NCBI GenBank assembly: GCA_020430445.1
Contig: JAGQJZ010000006.1
Coordinates: 1 to 55,588 of the forward strand
DNA length: 55,588 nucleotides
Origin: Nitrospina sp.
GTDB taxonomy: Bacteria; Nitrospinota; Nitrospinia; Nitrospinales; Nitrospinaceae
Direction: 5' to 3'
Shown piece by piece: positions 7,635 through 16,040 of this stretch. The position numbers and the translations under genes are program-made. The notes beneath the pieces were generated by a model. It was not told the origin of the DNA, searched no databases, and saw only the letters and a program-made list of their open reading frames with translations. How positions within the stretch are numbered: the stretch's first letter is position 1; each line of letters opens with the position of its first letter.

Positions 7635-9000
7635 GATCCTCCGTTTCCATTTCCGCTCCTCCGGCGAGCGCTCCGCTTTCTCCGGATTCCACGGGCACGC
7701 CGACAAAATCGTAGTCCAAAACCCCGGTCAGGCGGACCGGGACGATGCTGCCCGCTTCGGCGGAGCACTCTTCCAGAATCACCTGGCCGTCAATCTCCGG
7801 CCCCTGCGTCGGCAGGCGCCCGGTGAGCAGGCAATCTTCGTCCAGCCCCTCCACCAGGACCGGGAACACGCTGCCGATCCGCCCCGTATTGTTTGTTCTA
7901 ACAAGGTCGCGTTGGGTTTCCATGAGGATCGAACGGCGCTCTTCCGCCACCTCTTTCGGCACCCGGCCGGGATAATTGAAAGCCGTGGTGCCTTCTTCAT
8001 CCGAATAGACAAACACCCCGAGGTGATCGAACTGGTATTCCTTTAAAAAGTCGTGCATGTGCCGGAAATGGGCCTCGGTTTCGCCGGGAAACCCGGTGAT
8101 GAACGTGGTCCGGAGGGCCACGCCGGGAATACGCCGCCGGAGTTCATCGAGCATTTTACGCACCCCCGCTTCCCGTTCCTGCCGTTTCATGTGGGCCAGC
8201 ATGAAATCGTGCGTGTGCTGCAGGGGGATGTCCATATAAGGAACGACTTTATCGATTTCCGCCACCGCATCCATCAGACGTTCCGTCACCATAGTCGGGT
8301 AACAGTAAAACAGGCGAATCCAGGAGACCCCCTCCACCCGGTCGATCTGCCGCAGCAGGTCGATGAGCCCGTCCTTCAGGCGGATGTCGTAGCCGTAGAG
8401 GGTGGTGTCCTGCGAGACCAGGTTGATCTCCCGCACGCCGTTTTCCGCCAGAGCCCGGACCTCCTGCAGGATGGAATCCGGAGTGCGGCTCTTTATGGGG
8501 CCGCGCAACTGGGGAATGATGCAGAAAGCGCACTGGTTTGAACACCCTTCGGCGATTTTAACGTAGGCCATGTGCCGCGGCGTGGTTTGCACCCTTTGCC
8601 CATAGTTTTCAAGGTACTGCGCCGGCTCGTGGACCAGGTTGCGGCGGCTGTCCCGGTTGTTCAGCAGGGATTTCAGCAGCGGGTATTGTTTGGTCCCCAG
8701 CAGGTGGTCGATTTCCGGGATCTCGCGCAGCAGCTCTTCCGGATGCCGTTCCGCCAGGCAACCGGTGACGATGAGCTTGCGGCAGGCCCCCTGTTCCTTG
8801 TAGTCCGCCATCTCCAGGATGGTTTCGACGGACTCCTTGACCGAAGACTGGAGAAAACCACACGTATTGATGATCAGGACCTCCGCCTCCGCCTGATCGG
8901 AGGTGAGTTCGTAGCCGTTGACCGATAAATCCCCGAGAAGGGATTCCGTGTCCACCAGATTTTTGGGGCAGCCCAGGCTGACCATGCCAATTTTCTTCAT
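7624..9000 (-). CDS. rimO: Ribosomal protein S12 methylthiotransferase RimO
   Basis: This radical-SAM enzyme methylthiolates an aspartate of ribosomal protein S12. The N-terminal domain has the cluster cysteines in VSLGCPKNLVDTE, INTCGFL and TGCLAERH. The radical-SAM motif is CSNQCAFCIIP (about residues 145-155), and PQLRGPIKSR distinguishes RimO from MiaB. A TRAM domain closes the 458-residue protein. The ATG at 9000 is chosen because the sequence MKKIGMVSLGCPKN is the family start and AAGG lies upstream. It is followed by an overlapping pfk gene. Confidence 0.95.
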   Translation of the reverse strand: MKKIGMVSLGCPKNLVDTESLLGDLSVNGYELTSDQAEAEVLIINTCGFLQSSVKESVETILEMADYKEQGACRKLIVTGCLAERHPEELLREIPEIDHLLGTKQYPLLKSLLNNRDSRRNLVHEPAQYLENYGQRVQTTPRHMAYVKIAEGCSNQCAFCIIPQLRGPIKSRTPDSILQEVRALAENGVREINLVSQDTTLYGYDIRLKDGLIDLLRQIDRVEGVSWIRLFYCYPTMVTERLMDAVAEIDKVVPYMDIPLQHTHDFMLAHMKRQEREAGVRKMLDELRRRIPGVALRTTFITGFPGETEAHFRHMHDFLKEYQFDHLGVFVYSDEEGTTAFNYPGRVPKEVAEERRSILMETQRDLVRTNNTGRIGSVFPVLVEGLDEDCLLTGRLPTQGPEIDGQVILEECSAEAGSIVPVRLTGVLDYDFVGVPVESGESGALAGGAEMETEDHGH

Positions 9001-9139
9001 TCGACCTTTTTCCTTTTTTTGATAACGCGCCATCATATCACCAAAAATGGACGCTTCGGAAAAAACCGCCCGTCATCCAATGCTCCCCACGAAGGCCCAT
9101 TTTGTCCGACTCGCTATCGGCAAAAAAGCCATTATTGCC

Positions 9140-9170
9140 TTGACATATAAAGGAAAATGGAGAAAAATAT
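9140..9170 (+). promoter_or_regulatory. Putative promoter for the barrel protein gene
   Basis: A perfect TTGACA at 9140-9145 is followed 17-19 bp later by an A/T-rich AAAAATAT -10 region. Transcription from here would begin near 9175, which favours the ATG at 9211 over the one at 9157. Confidence 0.4.
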
Positions 9171-9210
9171 CGCAATTTCAATATCTAGGGGCAAAGGGAC
9201 AAAAAATACT

Positions 9211-10200
9211 ATGTGCAGAGAAAAATTCACCCACGGTCGCGTTTTTTTAATTTTAACGCTTGTTGCATTGCTGATGCCCGTTCAGGCGTTTGGTCAGTTG
9301 TCTGTCAACAAGGCTGGTAAAAACTGGAAACTCCAGTTGAAGACCCAGTTTTTGCATGATGACAACGTTGCCCAGAATCCGGATACCCCTCCTGTCGTCA
9401 CGTCGCAGGAATCCGACTCAGGTTTCAACGGCAATCTGGGATTCAATTACACGCACAAATTCAACAACAAGATCAGCCTGGCCGCGGATTACGACATTGA
9501 CGCCACGGTCTATGGAGACCTGAGCCAGTTCGACCTGATCGCCCAGATGTGGGGGCTCAAGCCAAAGTACAAGTTCAACGAAAGCATGTTCGTGGACATG
9601 CAGTACTTCTACATGTGGAACATTGCCGGCGGCAACAGCTTCAGCGGCGTCAACTACATCAATCCCAGTTTCAACCACCTGCACAAGACCTTTGGCCTCA
9701 CCCGTGTCCATTATTTCTACAAGAATACAGATAATTTTCAGAACCAGGCCCGTGACGGGGATCAGCACGGCGGCGGTATCACCCATATTTACCTGATTCC
9801 GAACAGCAAGAACTATGTGGGTGTCGGCTACCAGGTATCGGATGAAGATACCGACGGCGGCATTCTCGCTTCCGGCGCTTTCCGGGACTTCGACCGCATG
9901 ATCCATGACTTCAAGGTCCTGGGCCGTGTCATGCTTCCCGAGGACATCCAGTTGAGCGGTGAATACAAGTTCTCCTACCGCGAATATGACAATTTCGCCG
10001 CCAATGCCGCCGCCACCCAGCGTGACGACAAACAGCACAATTTCCGCTTCCGTCTCCGCAAAGTGCTTTTCGAAACCCTGGGGTGTCTGGACAACGTCAC
10101 CATGCGGCTCGACTACCTGCACCAGAACAACGAGTCGAATTTCCTCCTGCGTGACTACCACAGCAACCGGTTCATGGGCGGTCTTGAAGCCAGATTCTAA
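9211..10200 (+). CDS. Outer-membrane beta-barrel protein, 329 aa
   Basis: A signal peptide (VFLILTLVALLMPVQAFG, cleavage near residue 28) is followed by alternating amphipathic strands rich in aromatic residues. Examples are ISLAADYDIDATVY, MFVDMQYFYMWN, NYVGVGYQVSDEDTD, MRLDYLHQNNES and a C-terminal ...GLEARF ending in Phe. A terminal aromatic and many Tyr/Asn-rich strands are typical of outer-membrane barrels, and the pattern resembles the strands of DUF560/Slam-like barrels. No named family is certain. The start at 9211 gives a normal signal peptide. It is followed 30 bp later by the first of two secreted paralogues, so the three may form one surface locus. Role unknown. Confidence 0.75.
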   Translation: MCREKFTHGRVFLILTLVALLMPVQAFGQLSVNKAGKNWKLQLKTQFLHDDNVAQNPDTPPVVTSQESDSGFNGNLGFNYTHKFNNKISLAADYDIDATVYGDLSQFDLIAQMWGLKPKYKFNESMFVDMQYFYMWNIAGGNSFSGVNYINPSFNHLHKTFGLTRVHYFYKNTDNFQNQARDGDQHGGGITHIYLIPNSKNYVGVGYQVSDEDTDGGILASGAFRDFDRMIHDFKVLGRVMLPEDIQLSGEYKFSYREYDNFAANAAATQRDDKQHNFRFRLRKVLFETLGCLDNVTMRLDYLHQNNESNFLLRDYHSNRFMGGLEARF

Positions 10201-10230
10201 CTATCCACACCCAATAACTGAAAGATGGAC

Positions 10231-10800
10231 ATGAAAAAATATCTCAGAAAAAGCCGTTTTGCTGGCCTGGTCGCCCTGGTGTTGGCGACGGCCTGGGCCG
10301 TGACCGTTGTCTCACCGCCGGATCTGCCCGCTCAGGATATCGATGACGTGATCCAGCAACTGGATCAGGATTTCAGCGTGGGAAGCAACAAGGAAGAATT
10401 GAAGCGGTCCAATATTGAAACCGCCAACGAACAGAATCGGGAAGACATCAAAATCCTGGAAAGCGAAGGCCCGGTCAGCGGCAACATCATTATTTCCTAT
10501 ACCGCCGTTATCGACCCGAGCGATTTCACCATCAACAGCGTCTCCGCACTGGGGCAGACCTTTCCCGTCAATGAAATGGTCTCCGTCACCGGCATGGGCA
10601 ACGTGACCACCACCATCCCGGTCAACGCGTCCATTCCCTCGGGCCAGTCGGTTTCGGTTTCGATCAACCTGACCTGCGACACCAGCCCGAACTGTCATGC
10701 TCAGGCCAGCATCAGCGGCGTCATCTCCTGCACCACCGTGGGAACCGGCATCATGGTGTATGGTGAAACCAAGACCATCACGACGGCTTGCAATACCTGA
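10231..10800 (+). CDS. Secreted hypothetical protein, paralogue 1 (189 aa)
   Basis: The N-terminus MKKYLRKSRFAGLVALVLAT is a signal peptide. The mature part begins with a helical acidic module: QDIDDVIQQLDQDFSVG, then KRSNIETANEQNREDIKI. This module is shared almost word for word with the next gene. The rest is a beta-rich Ser/Thr/Val domain with two cysteines in CDTSPNC and two more near the end (SCTTVG, TTACNT). The in-frame ATG two codons upstream (10225) is possible, but GAAAG is better spaced to 10231. A rho-independent terminator follows within 25 bp. No family is recognised. It may be a secreted or surface-bound protein related to the barrel upstream. Confidence 0.75.
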   Translation: MKKYLRKSRFAGLVALVLATAWAVTVVSPPDLPAQDIDDVIQQLDQDFSVGSNKEELKRSNIETANEQNREDIKILESEGPVSGNIIISYTAVIDPSDFTINSVSALGQTFPVNEMVSVTGMGNVTTTIPVNASIPSGQSVSVSINLTCDTSPNCHAQASISGVISCTTVGTGIMVYGETKTITTACNT

Positions 10801-10822
10801 TAACTTTTGGCTGACTTTTCAC

Positions 10823-10870
10823 CGGGTTGGGCGGAACTGTGAAAGCAGCTTCCTCCAACCCGTTTTTTTT
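10823..10870 (+). terminator. Intrinsic terminator between the secreted paralogues
   Basis: CGGGTTGG (10823-10830) pairs with CCAACCCG (10855-10862), followed directly by eight T. The ATG of the next gene is only 11 bp beyond the T-run, so expression of that gene may depend on read-through. Confidence 0.8.
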
Positions 10871-10880
10871 GCACAACACC

Positions 10881-11480
10881 ATGCACGCACACAAACGCAC
10901 ATTGACCTGGTTTTGCAGTTTCCTCTCCATCCTGTTTCTGGTTCTTTCCCTCATTCCTTTCTCCGGCGCCGTGGTGGCCCAGGACGATATCGACGACGTC
11001 ATCAACAACCTCGAGGCCGACTTCCAGTTCGGCGGCAAGGAAGATGTCAAACAGTCGAATCTCAACAACACCAACGAACAAAACCGGGAAGACATCAAGA
11101 TCACCGAGCAGGAAAACCTGCAGAATGCACAGGACGCTGCCGTGGTCATGGTCGATGTGATCCTCGACCTGGAAACGGTGACCGATCCCATCACCGTGGA
11201 AATCGTCGGGGGCTCCACCCTCGTGTCCGGATCGATGGGTTTTTCACAGCACAACCTGCAGTTCCCCGCGGGCTCCAGCCAGACGCTCAAGATCACCTGC
11301 AACGGTTCCTCCTGCAGCTATCACTTCTTCTTCGTCAAGGGAGCCACCTGGGATTCCACCACCGGGCCGGCGCTGGAAACGAACACCAGCGGCATGGGCA
11401 ATATGGACACGTTCCTCTTCACGGTCAACGGAGACAACTCCGGCCCGACCCTGATCAACCCAGGCCCGACCCCAAGCTGA
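10881..11480 (+). CDS. Secreted hypothetical protein, paralogue 2 (199 aa)
   Basis: After a signal peptide (WFCSFLSILFLVLSLIPFSG) the mature chain starts with DDIDDVINNLEADFQFGGKE, then KQSNLNNTNEQNREDIKI. This matches the upstream paralogue across about 45 residues. The C-terminal half differs: it is a beta-rich domain with a CNGSSCSYHFFF cysteine pair and a Gly/Thr/Asn-rich end. The gene lies immediately after a strong terminator and has no clear ribosome site. It is therefore probably transcribed at a lower level, or the terminator works as an attenuator. No family recognised. A shared N-terminal module with variable C-domains suggests a common docking or assembly segment. Confidence 0.72.
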   Translation: MHAHKRTLTWFCSFLSILFLVLSLIPFSGAVVAQDDIDDVINNLEADFQFGGKEDVKQSNLNNTNEQNREDIKITEQENLQNAQDAAVVMVDVILDLETVTDPITVEIVGGSTLVSGSMGFSQHNLQFPAGSSQTLKITCNGSSCSYHFFFVKGATWDSTTGPALETNTSGMGNMDTFLFTVNGDNSGPTLINPGPTPS

Positions 11481-11862
11481 CCCCTGCGGACCGGTCCGGT
11501 CCTCAACCCCGTTTGTCACCTCCTCAGGAAGAGCTTTGTAAAAATCAAAGCAAAGGCGACGTTCCTCGCTCCGCTGTGTTCCGTTCAGAATGACACATTG
11601 ATATTTAAATCCGGCATTTCGGAATGGGGGCCCCTCGTATTGAAGCTTTGCATAATCCAGAAAAAACCTTCGAGGCGAGGTACTTCGCAGAGCCTGTCCT
11701 GAGCGAAGTCGAAGGGCTCAGTATGGCGTAGCAGTGTTTTATTGTCATTCTGAGGGCCCCAAGGCCCGAAGAATCTCGCCTTGGACGTTCGCTTTTGTTT
11801 TGCAAAGGTCTCCTCGTCATTGCGGGGGGAGGAAGCTGGCCGCAAGCAAGGCTTCGCCGCCA
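11481..11862. repeat. Repeat cluster: three family A copies, no gene
   Basis: This stretch holds a plus copy at 11530-11595 (AGAGCTTTGTAAAAATCAAA to TTCAGAATGACAC). A divergent plus copy at 11643-11735 contains TCCTGAGCGAAGTCGAAGG. A well-kept minus copy lies at 11740-11812 (CATTCTGAGGGCC to TTTTGCAAAGGTC). The copies face each other across 11735, so long inverted structures are possible. No open frame has coding character. Confidence 0.65.
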
Positions 11863-11908
11863 CAAAAAAAGCCCCCGCCCTCCGGAGCGGAGGGACGGGG
11901 GCCTCTTT
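11863..11908 (-). terminator. Strong intrinsic terminator of the FecR-domain gene
   Basis: On the minus strand a GC-rich stem (GCCCCCGTCCCTCCG pairing with CGGAGGGCGGGGGC) is followed by eight T. It starts about 10 bp after the stop at 11917. Confidence 0.85.
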
Positions 11909-11916
11909 TTTCCGGC

Positions 11917-12675
11917 CTAGTGCATGCCGTCCATATCCATTTCCATGTCTTTTTCAATGGCGTTCTGGATGATGTCCTCCTTGATGGACTCCTGCACCTC
12001 TTCCCTTATATCGGTTTTGATGCTTTCCAGCAGATCGTCGAGGATATCGAACATCGCGATTTCCTCAGGCGTCAAATCCACCGGCTGACCGGGGGTCTGG
12101 TTGGCGGGAACCACGCTCTTTTTCAGGTCCGCCACCAGCACCTGCTGATTGCCGGCGCCAACCTGGACCTTACCCTCCTTGACCATGAACGTGTCCTGCG
12201 CGCCATTGGTCTCGGCCGAAAAAACGGTCCCTTTGACGCCCGCCGTGGCCGTCCGGGTCTTCACCTCATAGGTGGACCCTTCGACCAACCGGCTGACCAC
12301 GTTGAAAATCTTCCCTTCAGACAGGTCCAGCTTGGCCTTGGTGACATCGCCTTCAAGGTCCGTGTCATCCAGGGTGACCTCCGAATTGGGCATGATCCGC
12401 ACGATGCCACCCTTCACATAGACAATGTCCGCCATGGCATCCGCACTCACGGTCTGGATTTTGGAATTGACGAACAGGGCCATGCCATCGCGTCCTTTCT
12501 TCCCCCGGCTGGAACCGGGTTCGAAAACACGTACGTTTCCCTTGACCTGGTTGAGTGACGCCACCTTCTGCGCCCAGGCGGCCCCTTCCTGCAGCAGGAA
12601 GAAACTCAGAACGAGGAACGGGAAAATGGCGAAAAACTGGATCCGCTGGCTGATTGATTTCGGTTGAGGGGTCAT
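11917..12675 (-). CDS. FecR-domain periplasmic protein, 252 aa
   Basis: A signal or anchor segment (FFAIFPFLVLSFFLLQEGAAWA, residues 15-36) precedes a FecR-type beta domain. Its blocks are VKGNVRVFEPGSSRGKKGRDGMALF, DIVYVKGGIVRIMPNSEVTLDD, LDLSEGKIFNVVSRLVEGSTYEVKT and the hallmark TATAGVKGTVF. An acidic helical tail (ILDDLLESIKTDIREEVQESIKEDI) ends with Met/Asp/His. Stand-alone FecR proteins with these blocks are often encoded beside CHASE2-cyclase genes, as here: the cyclase is divergent 190 bp away. That suggests an accessory or sensory partner rather than an anti-sigma factor. The start is the ATG at 12675; a TTG nine codons upstream is an alternative. Confidence 0.82.
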   Translation of the reverse strand: MTPQPKSISQRIQFFAIFPFLVLSFFLLQEGAAWAQKVASLNQVKGNVRVFEPGSSRGKKGRDGMALFVNSKIQTVSADAMADIVYVKGGIVRIMPNSEVTLDDTDLEGDVTKAKLDLSEGKIFNVVSRLVEGSTYEVKTRTATAGVKGTVFSAETNGAQDTFMVKEGKVQVGAGNQQVLVADLKKSVVPANQTPGQPVDLTPEEIAMFDILDDLLESIKTDIREEVQESIKEDIIQNAIEKDMEMDMDGMH

Positions 12676-12864
12676 GGTTTGAGTGGTTGAATTGTTAGTC
12701 AATATGATTTATTTGTACATATCGGATACCGGGCGCCTTTCACTTGAGGGCGCATCTGATCGCGCATGCGGCTGTGAGCCGGCCCCGGCGTTTCCGGACC
12801 CGCGAGTGCCGCAACTAAAAACTTTGAATAATCAGAGATCCTCTGGATTCTCCTTTCATAGGTT

Positions 12865-15219
12865 ATGAAAAACAGCGGCTTTTTGCAAAAGATTTTGGAG
12901 CTGACACCGGCACGGGTGGGCATTCTGGTCACCCTCATCATGTGCTCGTTTGTCTTCACCAAACCCTATGCATTGGAAATCCTTGAGTTACAGATGATCG
13001 ACCTGCGGTTCAAAACGCGGGGGCCCATCACGCCCGGACCGGAGGTGGTCATCGCCGTGGTCGACGAAAAAAGCCAGGACAAACTCGGCCGCTGGCCCTG
13101 GCCCCGGTCCACCCTGGCGAAACTCATCAACAAACTCACCGAGTACAACGCCTTCACCATCGGCTTCGACATGGTGTTCTCGGAAAGCGGCGAAGACGTG
13201 TACCAGACCGCCGTCCGCCTGATTGAGGAAGAAACACAACGGGAAGACGTGGATCCACAGTCGGCCCAGCGCCTGCGCAAGGCGTTTGAGAACCGGGCCA
13301 CCGGCGACGAGTTGTTCGCCGAATCGATCAAAAACCACGGCAACACCATCCTCGGCATGCTCTTCCACGACCCGGAGGACGTCAAGCACCTGACCCCGGA
13401 GGAAACCCGGACCGGTCTGAAGAGCATCGAACGGTTCGCCTACAAGGATTATGAAATCACCGACCCGCGCGGCATGCGCTATATCGACACCGCTCTGGCC
13501 AAGCCGGCGGTGGAGGCGAATCTCCCCATCTTCGCCGATGCGGCCTACCAGGCGGGCTTTTTCAACCTGACGCCGGACCCCGACGGCATCATGCGGCACT
13601 ACCCGCTGATCATGAAAGCGGGCGAGCATTATTACGCGCCGTTCTGGCTGCACATGATCGCCAATTACCGGGAAAAACCGAACCCGAAATTCTACGCCGA
13701 CGAGAACGGCGTCAGATTCCTGTTCGTTGGCGACCTGTCGATTCCCGTCGATCTCAACGGACGTTTTCTGGTCAATTACTACGGCGGTCCGCAAACCTTT
13801 AAGCATTACCCGATCTCGGACTTTCTCGAAGACAAGGTGTCCGCTGACGAAATCGACAGCAAAATCGTGCTCATCGGCGCCACGGGCAAAGGCATCTTCG
13901 ACCTCCGGGCCACGCCGTTCCACCGTGTCTACCCCGGGGTGGAGATCAACGCAACGATCATCGACAACATCCTGCAAAACCGGTTTCTCAAGCCACCGCC
14001 GTGGTACGACGTCTTCACATTCGGCATGATCCTGGGGCTGGGCATCCTCCTCACCCCGTTTCTATCACGGCTGTCGGCGGCGGGCGGTTTCTTTCTCACG
14101 CTGGGGTTTCTCGTCGGGTACTACTTCATCAACCTGCAGTTTTTCATGGGCTCTCCCCTGATCAACGCAGCCGCCGGCCATTTTATCGATTACCGGTTGA
14201 TCGAAAGCGGCTACCTGCTCAACCTCGTGTACCCCTCGTTCGAAATCCTGTTCGTGTACCTGTCCATGACGGCGGTCAACTATTTCCGAGAAAACAAGCA
14301 GAAGCAGTTCATCCGCGGCGCCTTCGGCCAGTACCTCTCTCCCACCGTGGTCAAACGCCTGGTGGACGACCCCAACCTGCTGCAACTGGGCGGCGACCAG
14401 AAACGCATGACGGCGTTCTTCTCCGACGTCGCCTCGTTTTCCACGATCTCGGAAAAGCTGACGCCGCAACAACTCGTCGAACTCCTCAACGAGTACCTCA
14501 CCGCCATGACGGACATCGTGCAGAAACACGAGGGCACGATCGACAAATACGAAGGCGATGCGATCATCGCCTTCTGGGGCGCTCCCATCGCCCGGCCGGA
14601 CCACGCGCTCCTGGCCTGCCGCGCTTCCCTTGAAATGCAGCATCTGCTGGTCGAAATGCGAAAGAAATGGAACGAGGAGGGGCGCGCCGAACTGACCACG
14701 CGGATCGGCCTCAACACCGGGAGCATGGTCGTCGGCAACATGGGCTCCACCCACCGGATGGATTACACCATCATGGGCGATTCGGTCAATCTGGCTTCAC
14801 GCCTCGAAGGGGTCAACAAGGTGTACGGCACCGCCATCATGATCAGCCAGTTCACTTACGAAGACATCAAAAATGAAATCGCCTGCCGGGAACTCGACCT
14901 GATCCGCGTTGTGGGCAAGGCGGAACCGGTCGCGATTTACGAGGTCCTCGGCGAGCACAGGGAGATGGACGCGGAGTTCATGAAGGGCATCGGCCTGTTT
15001 CACGAAGGCCTGGCCCTTTACAGGAAAAAGGAGTGGCAGCAGGCCACCGATCGCTTTCAGCGGGTGATGGAAATCATTCCGGGGGATCGGCCTGCGCAGA
15101 CCTTCATCAAACGGTGCGAGGAGTTCCAGCATTCGCCCACGGTGGCCCGCCGGGCGGAAGACAAGGCCCGCATGCTCCCCGACGACTGGGACGGCGTGTT
15201 CCAGATGACTTCGAAATAA
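12865..15219 (+). CDS. CHASE2-domain class III adenylate cyclase
   Basis: The 784-residue protein has an N-terminal membrane helix, a CHASE2 sensor domain (about residues 40-385, with PGPEVVIAVVDEKS and VLIGATGKGIFDLRATPF), then transmembrane helices to about 470 and a cytosolic class III cyclase domain (about 505-700). Catalytic features are FSDVASFS (metal Asp), DKYEGDAIIAFWGAP (adenine-binding Lys at 14545 and second metal Asp), and YTIMGDSVNLASRLE with the transition-state Asn and Arg. The usual purine-specifying Asp is Thr (14767-14769), the class IIIb signature found in bicarbonate-responsive cyclases such as CyaC. A short TPR-like tail follows. It should make cAMP. The divergent FecR gene is the likely partner. 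Confidence 0.92.
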   Translation: MKNSGFLQKILELTPARVGILVTLIMCSFVFTKPYALEILELQMIDLRFKTRGPITPGPEVVIAVVDEKSQDKLGRWPWPRSTLAKLINKLTEYNAFTIGFDMVFSESGEDVYQTAVRLIEEETQREDVDPQSAQRLRKAFENRATGDELFAESIKNHGNTILGMLFHDPEDVKHLTPEETRTGLKSIERFAYKDYEITDPRGMRYIDTALAKPAVEANLPIFADAAYQAGFFNLTPDPDGIMRHYPLIMKAGEHYYAPFWLHMIANYREKPNPKFYADENGVRFLFVGDLSIPVDLNGRFLVNYYGGPQTFKHYPISDFLEDKVSADEIDSKIVLIGATGKGIFDLRATPFHRVYPGVEINATIIDNILQNRFLKPPPWYDVFTFGMILGLGILLTPFLSRLSAAGGFFLTLGFLVGYYFINLQFFMGSPLINAAAGHFIDYRLIESGYLLNLVYPSFEILFVYLSMTAVNYFRENKQKQFIRGAFGQYLSPTVVKRLVDDPNLLQLGGDQKRMTAFFSDVASFSTISEKLTPQQLVELLNEYLTAMTDIVQKHEGTIDKYEGDAIIAFWGAPIARPDHALLACRASLEMQHLLVEMRKKWNEEGRAELTTRIGLNTGSMVVGNMGSTHRMDYTIMGDSVNLASRLEGVNKVYGTAIMISQFTYEDIKNEIACRELDLIRVVGKAEPVAIYEVLGEHREMDAEFMKGIGLFHEGLALYRKKEWQQATDRFQRVMEIIPGDRPAQTFIKRCEEFQHSPTVARRAEDKARMLPDDWDGVFQMTSK

Positions 15220-15252
15220 TTTCGCGGTGAGACGCCCGGCAGGAGGGGGAAA

Positions 15253-15870
15253 TCAGCCCTTCGCTTCTTCCAGTTTCTTGAGCATCTTGCGCACAAGTTC
15301 CGGATAGTTTTTCTTCTTGAGGATCTTGTAGAACTGGGTTTTCAGATTGGTCCGCATGGAAACCCCGTCGAGCACCACATCGACCACGCGCCATTGCTGG
15401 CTGCTCTGCTTGAGGATGAAGTCGATCTCAACCTCTCCTTCCTCCTTGTGGATGACCTTGAGGGGCACGGTGGCCAGATCTTTTTTCTCAACCGTCTTGC
15501 CAAACTTCAATTCAAGTTCGCTGAAAAACTTGGCGGAGTTGGGGAACGCCACCACTTCGAACAATTCCCTGAGCAGGGAAACAAAGGTCCCCTGTTCCTG
15601 TTCGGTCCTTTTTTCCCAGTATTTCCCGAGGGTCTCCCGACTGACCAGTTGCACGTCCAGATACTGGACGGCTTTTTCAGACAGCTTTTTATTGGATTCC
15701 AGTTGTTTCGGGGTCAGTTTCTTCCCATCCTGAATGCCCTGGATGGCGCTGATGAGGGATTTGACGGTTTCCAGCGGGGACAGAGTATCCCCCATGGCCC
15801 AACCGAGGGGGGCCAGCGTGGAGACGGTCAAAAAAATGAGCGCGGGCGCTAATAATCTGATCCTTTTCAT
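15253..15870 (-). CDS. mlaC: MlaC/Ttg2D-family periplasmic lipid-binding protein
   Basis: This 205-residue secreted protein has a signal peptide ending near APLGWA. It also has the Ttg2 features: an SPLETVKSLISAI helix after cleavage, ERTEQEQGTFVSLLRELF-type helices, and the strand pair QQWRVVDVVLDGVSMRTNLKTQF near residue 160. MlaC carries phospholipid between the outer membrane and the MlaFEDB importer. No mlaE, F or D lies beside it, so it is an orphan here. It is convergent with the cyclase gene. Hopanoid-associated MlaC-like proteins share the same fold, so the exact lipid is open. Confidence 0.85.
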   Translation of the reverse strand: MKRIRLLAPALIFLTVSTLAPLGWAMGDTLSPLETVKSLISAIQGIQDGKKLTPKQLESNKKLSEKAVQYLDVQLVSRETLGKYWEKRTEQEQGTFVSLLRELFEVVAFPNSAKFFSELELKFGKTVEKKDLATVPLKVIHKEEGEVEIDFILKQSSQQWRVVDVVLDGVSMRTNLKTQFYKILKKKNYPELVRKMLKKLEEAKG

Positions 15871-16040
15871 AGCCTCGGGTATGTTAAATTAAAGAAAGGC
15901 CTGCCCATCAATTATCAAGACAGGGGGGCAGGCGGCATCTCAATTCTTTTTATTATAACCCAGTTTGAAGGGCAAAAGAATTCAGATTGGCAGGAAATTC
16001 CCGGACCGGTCCGGGCCGGATTTCATCCGAAAAATACTCC

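Noticed and set aside
11481..11862. A CRISPR array or insertion sequence in the repeat cluster
   Set aside because: Copies are few, unequal in spacing and in both orientations. No regular spacers, transposase or terminal duplications are present.
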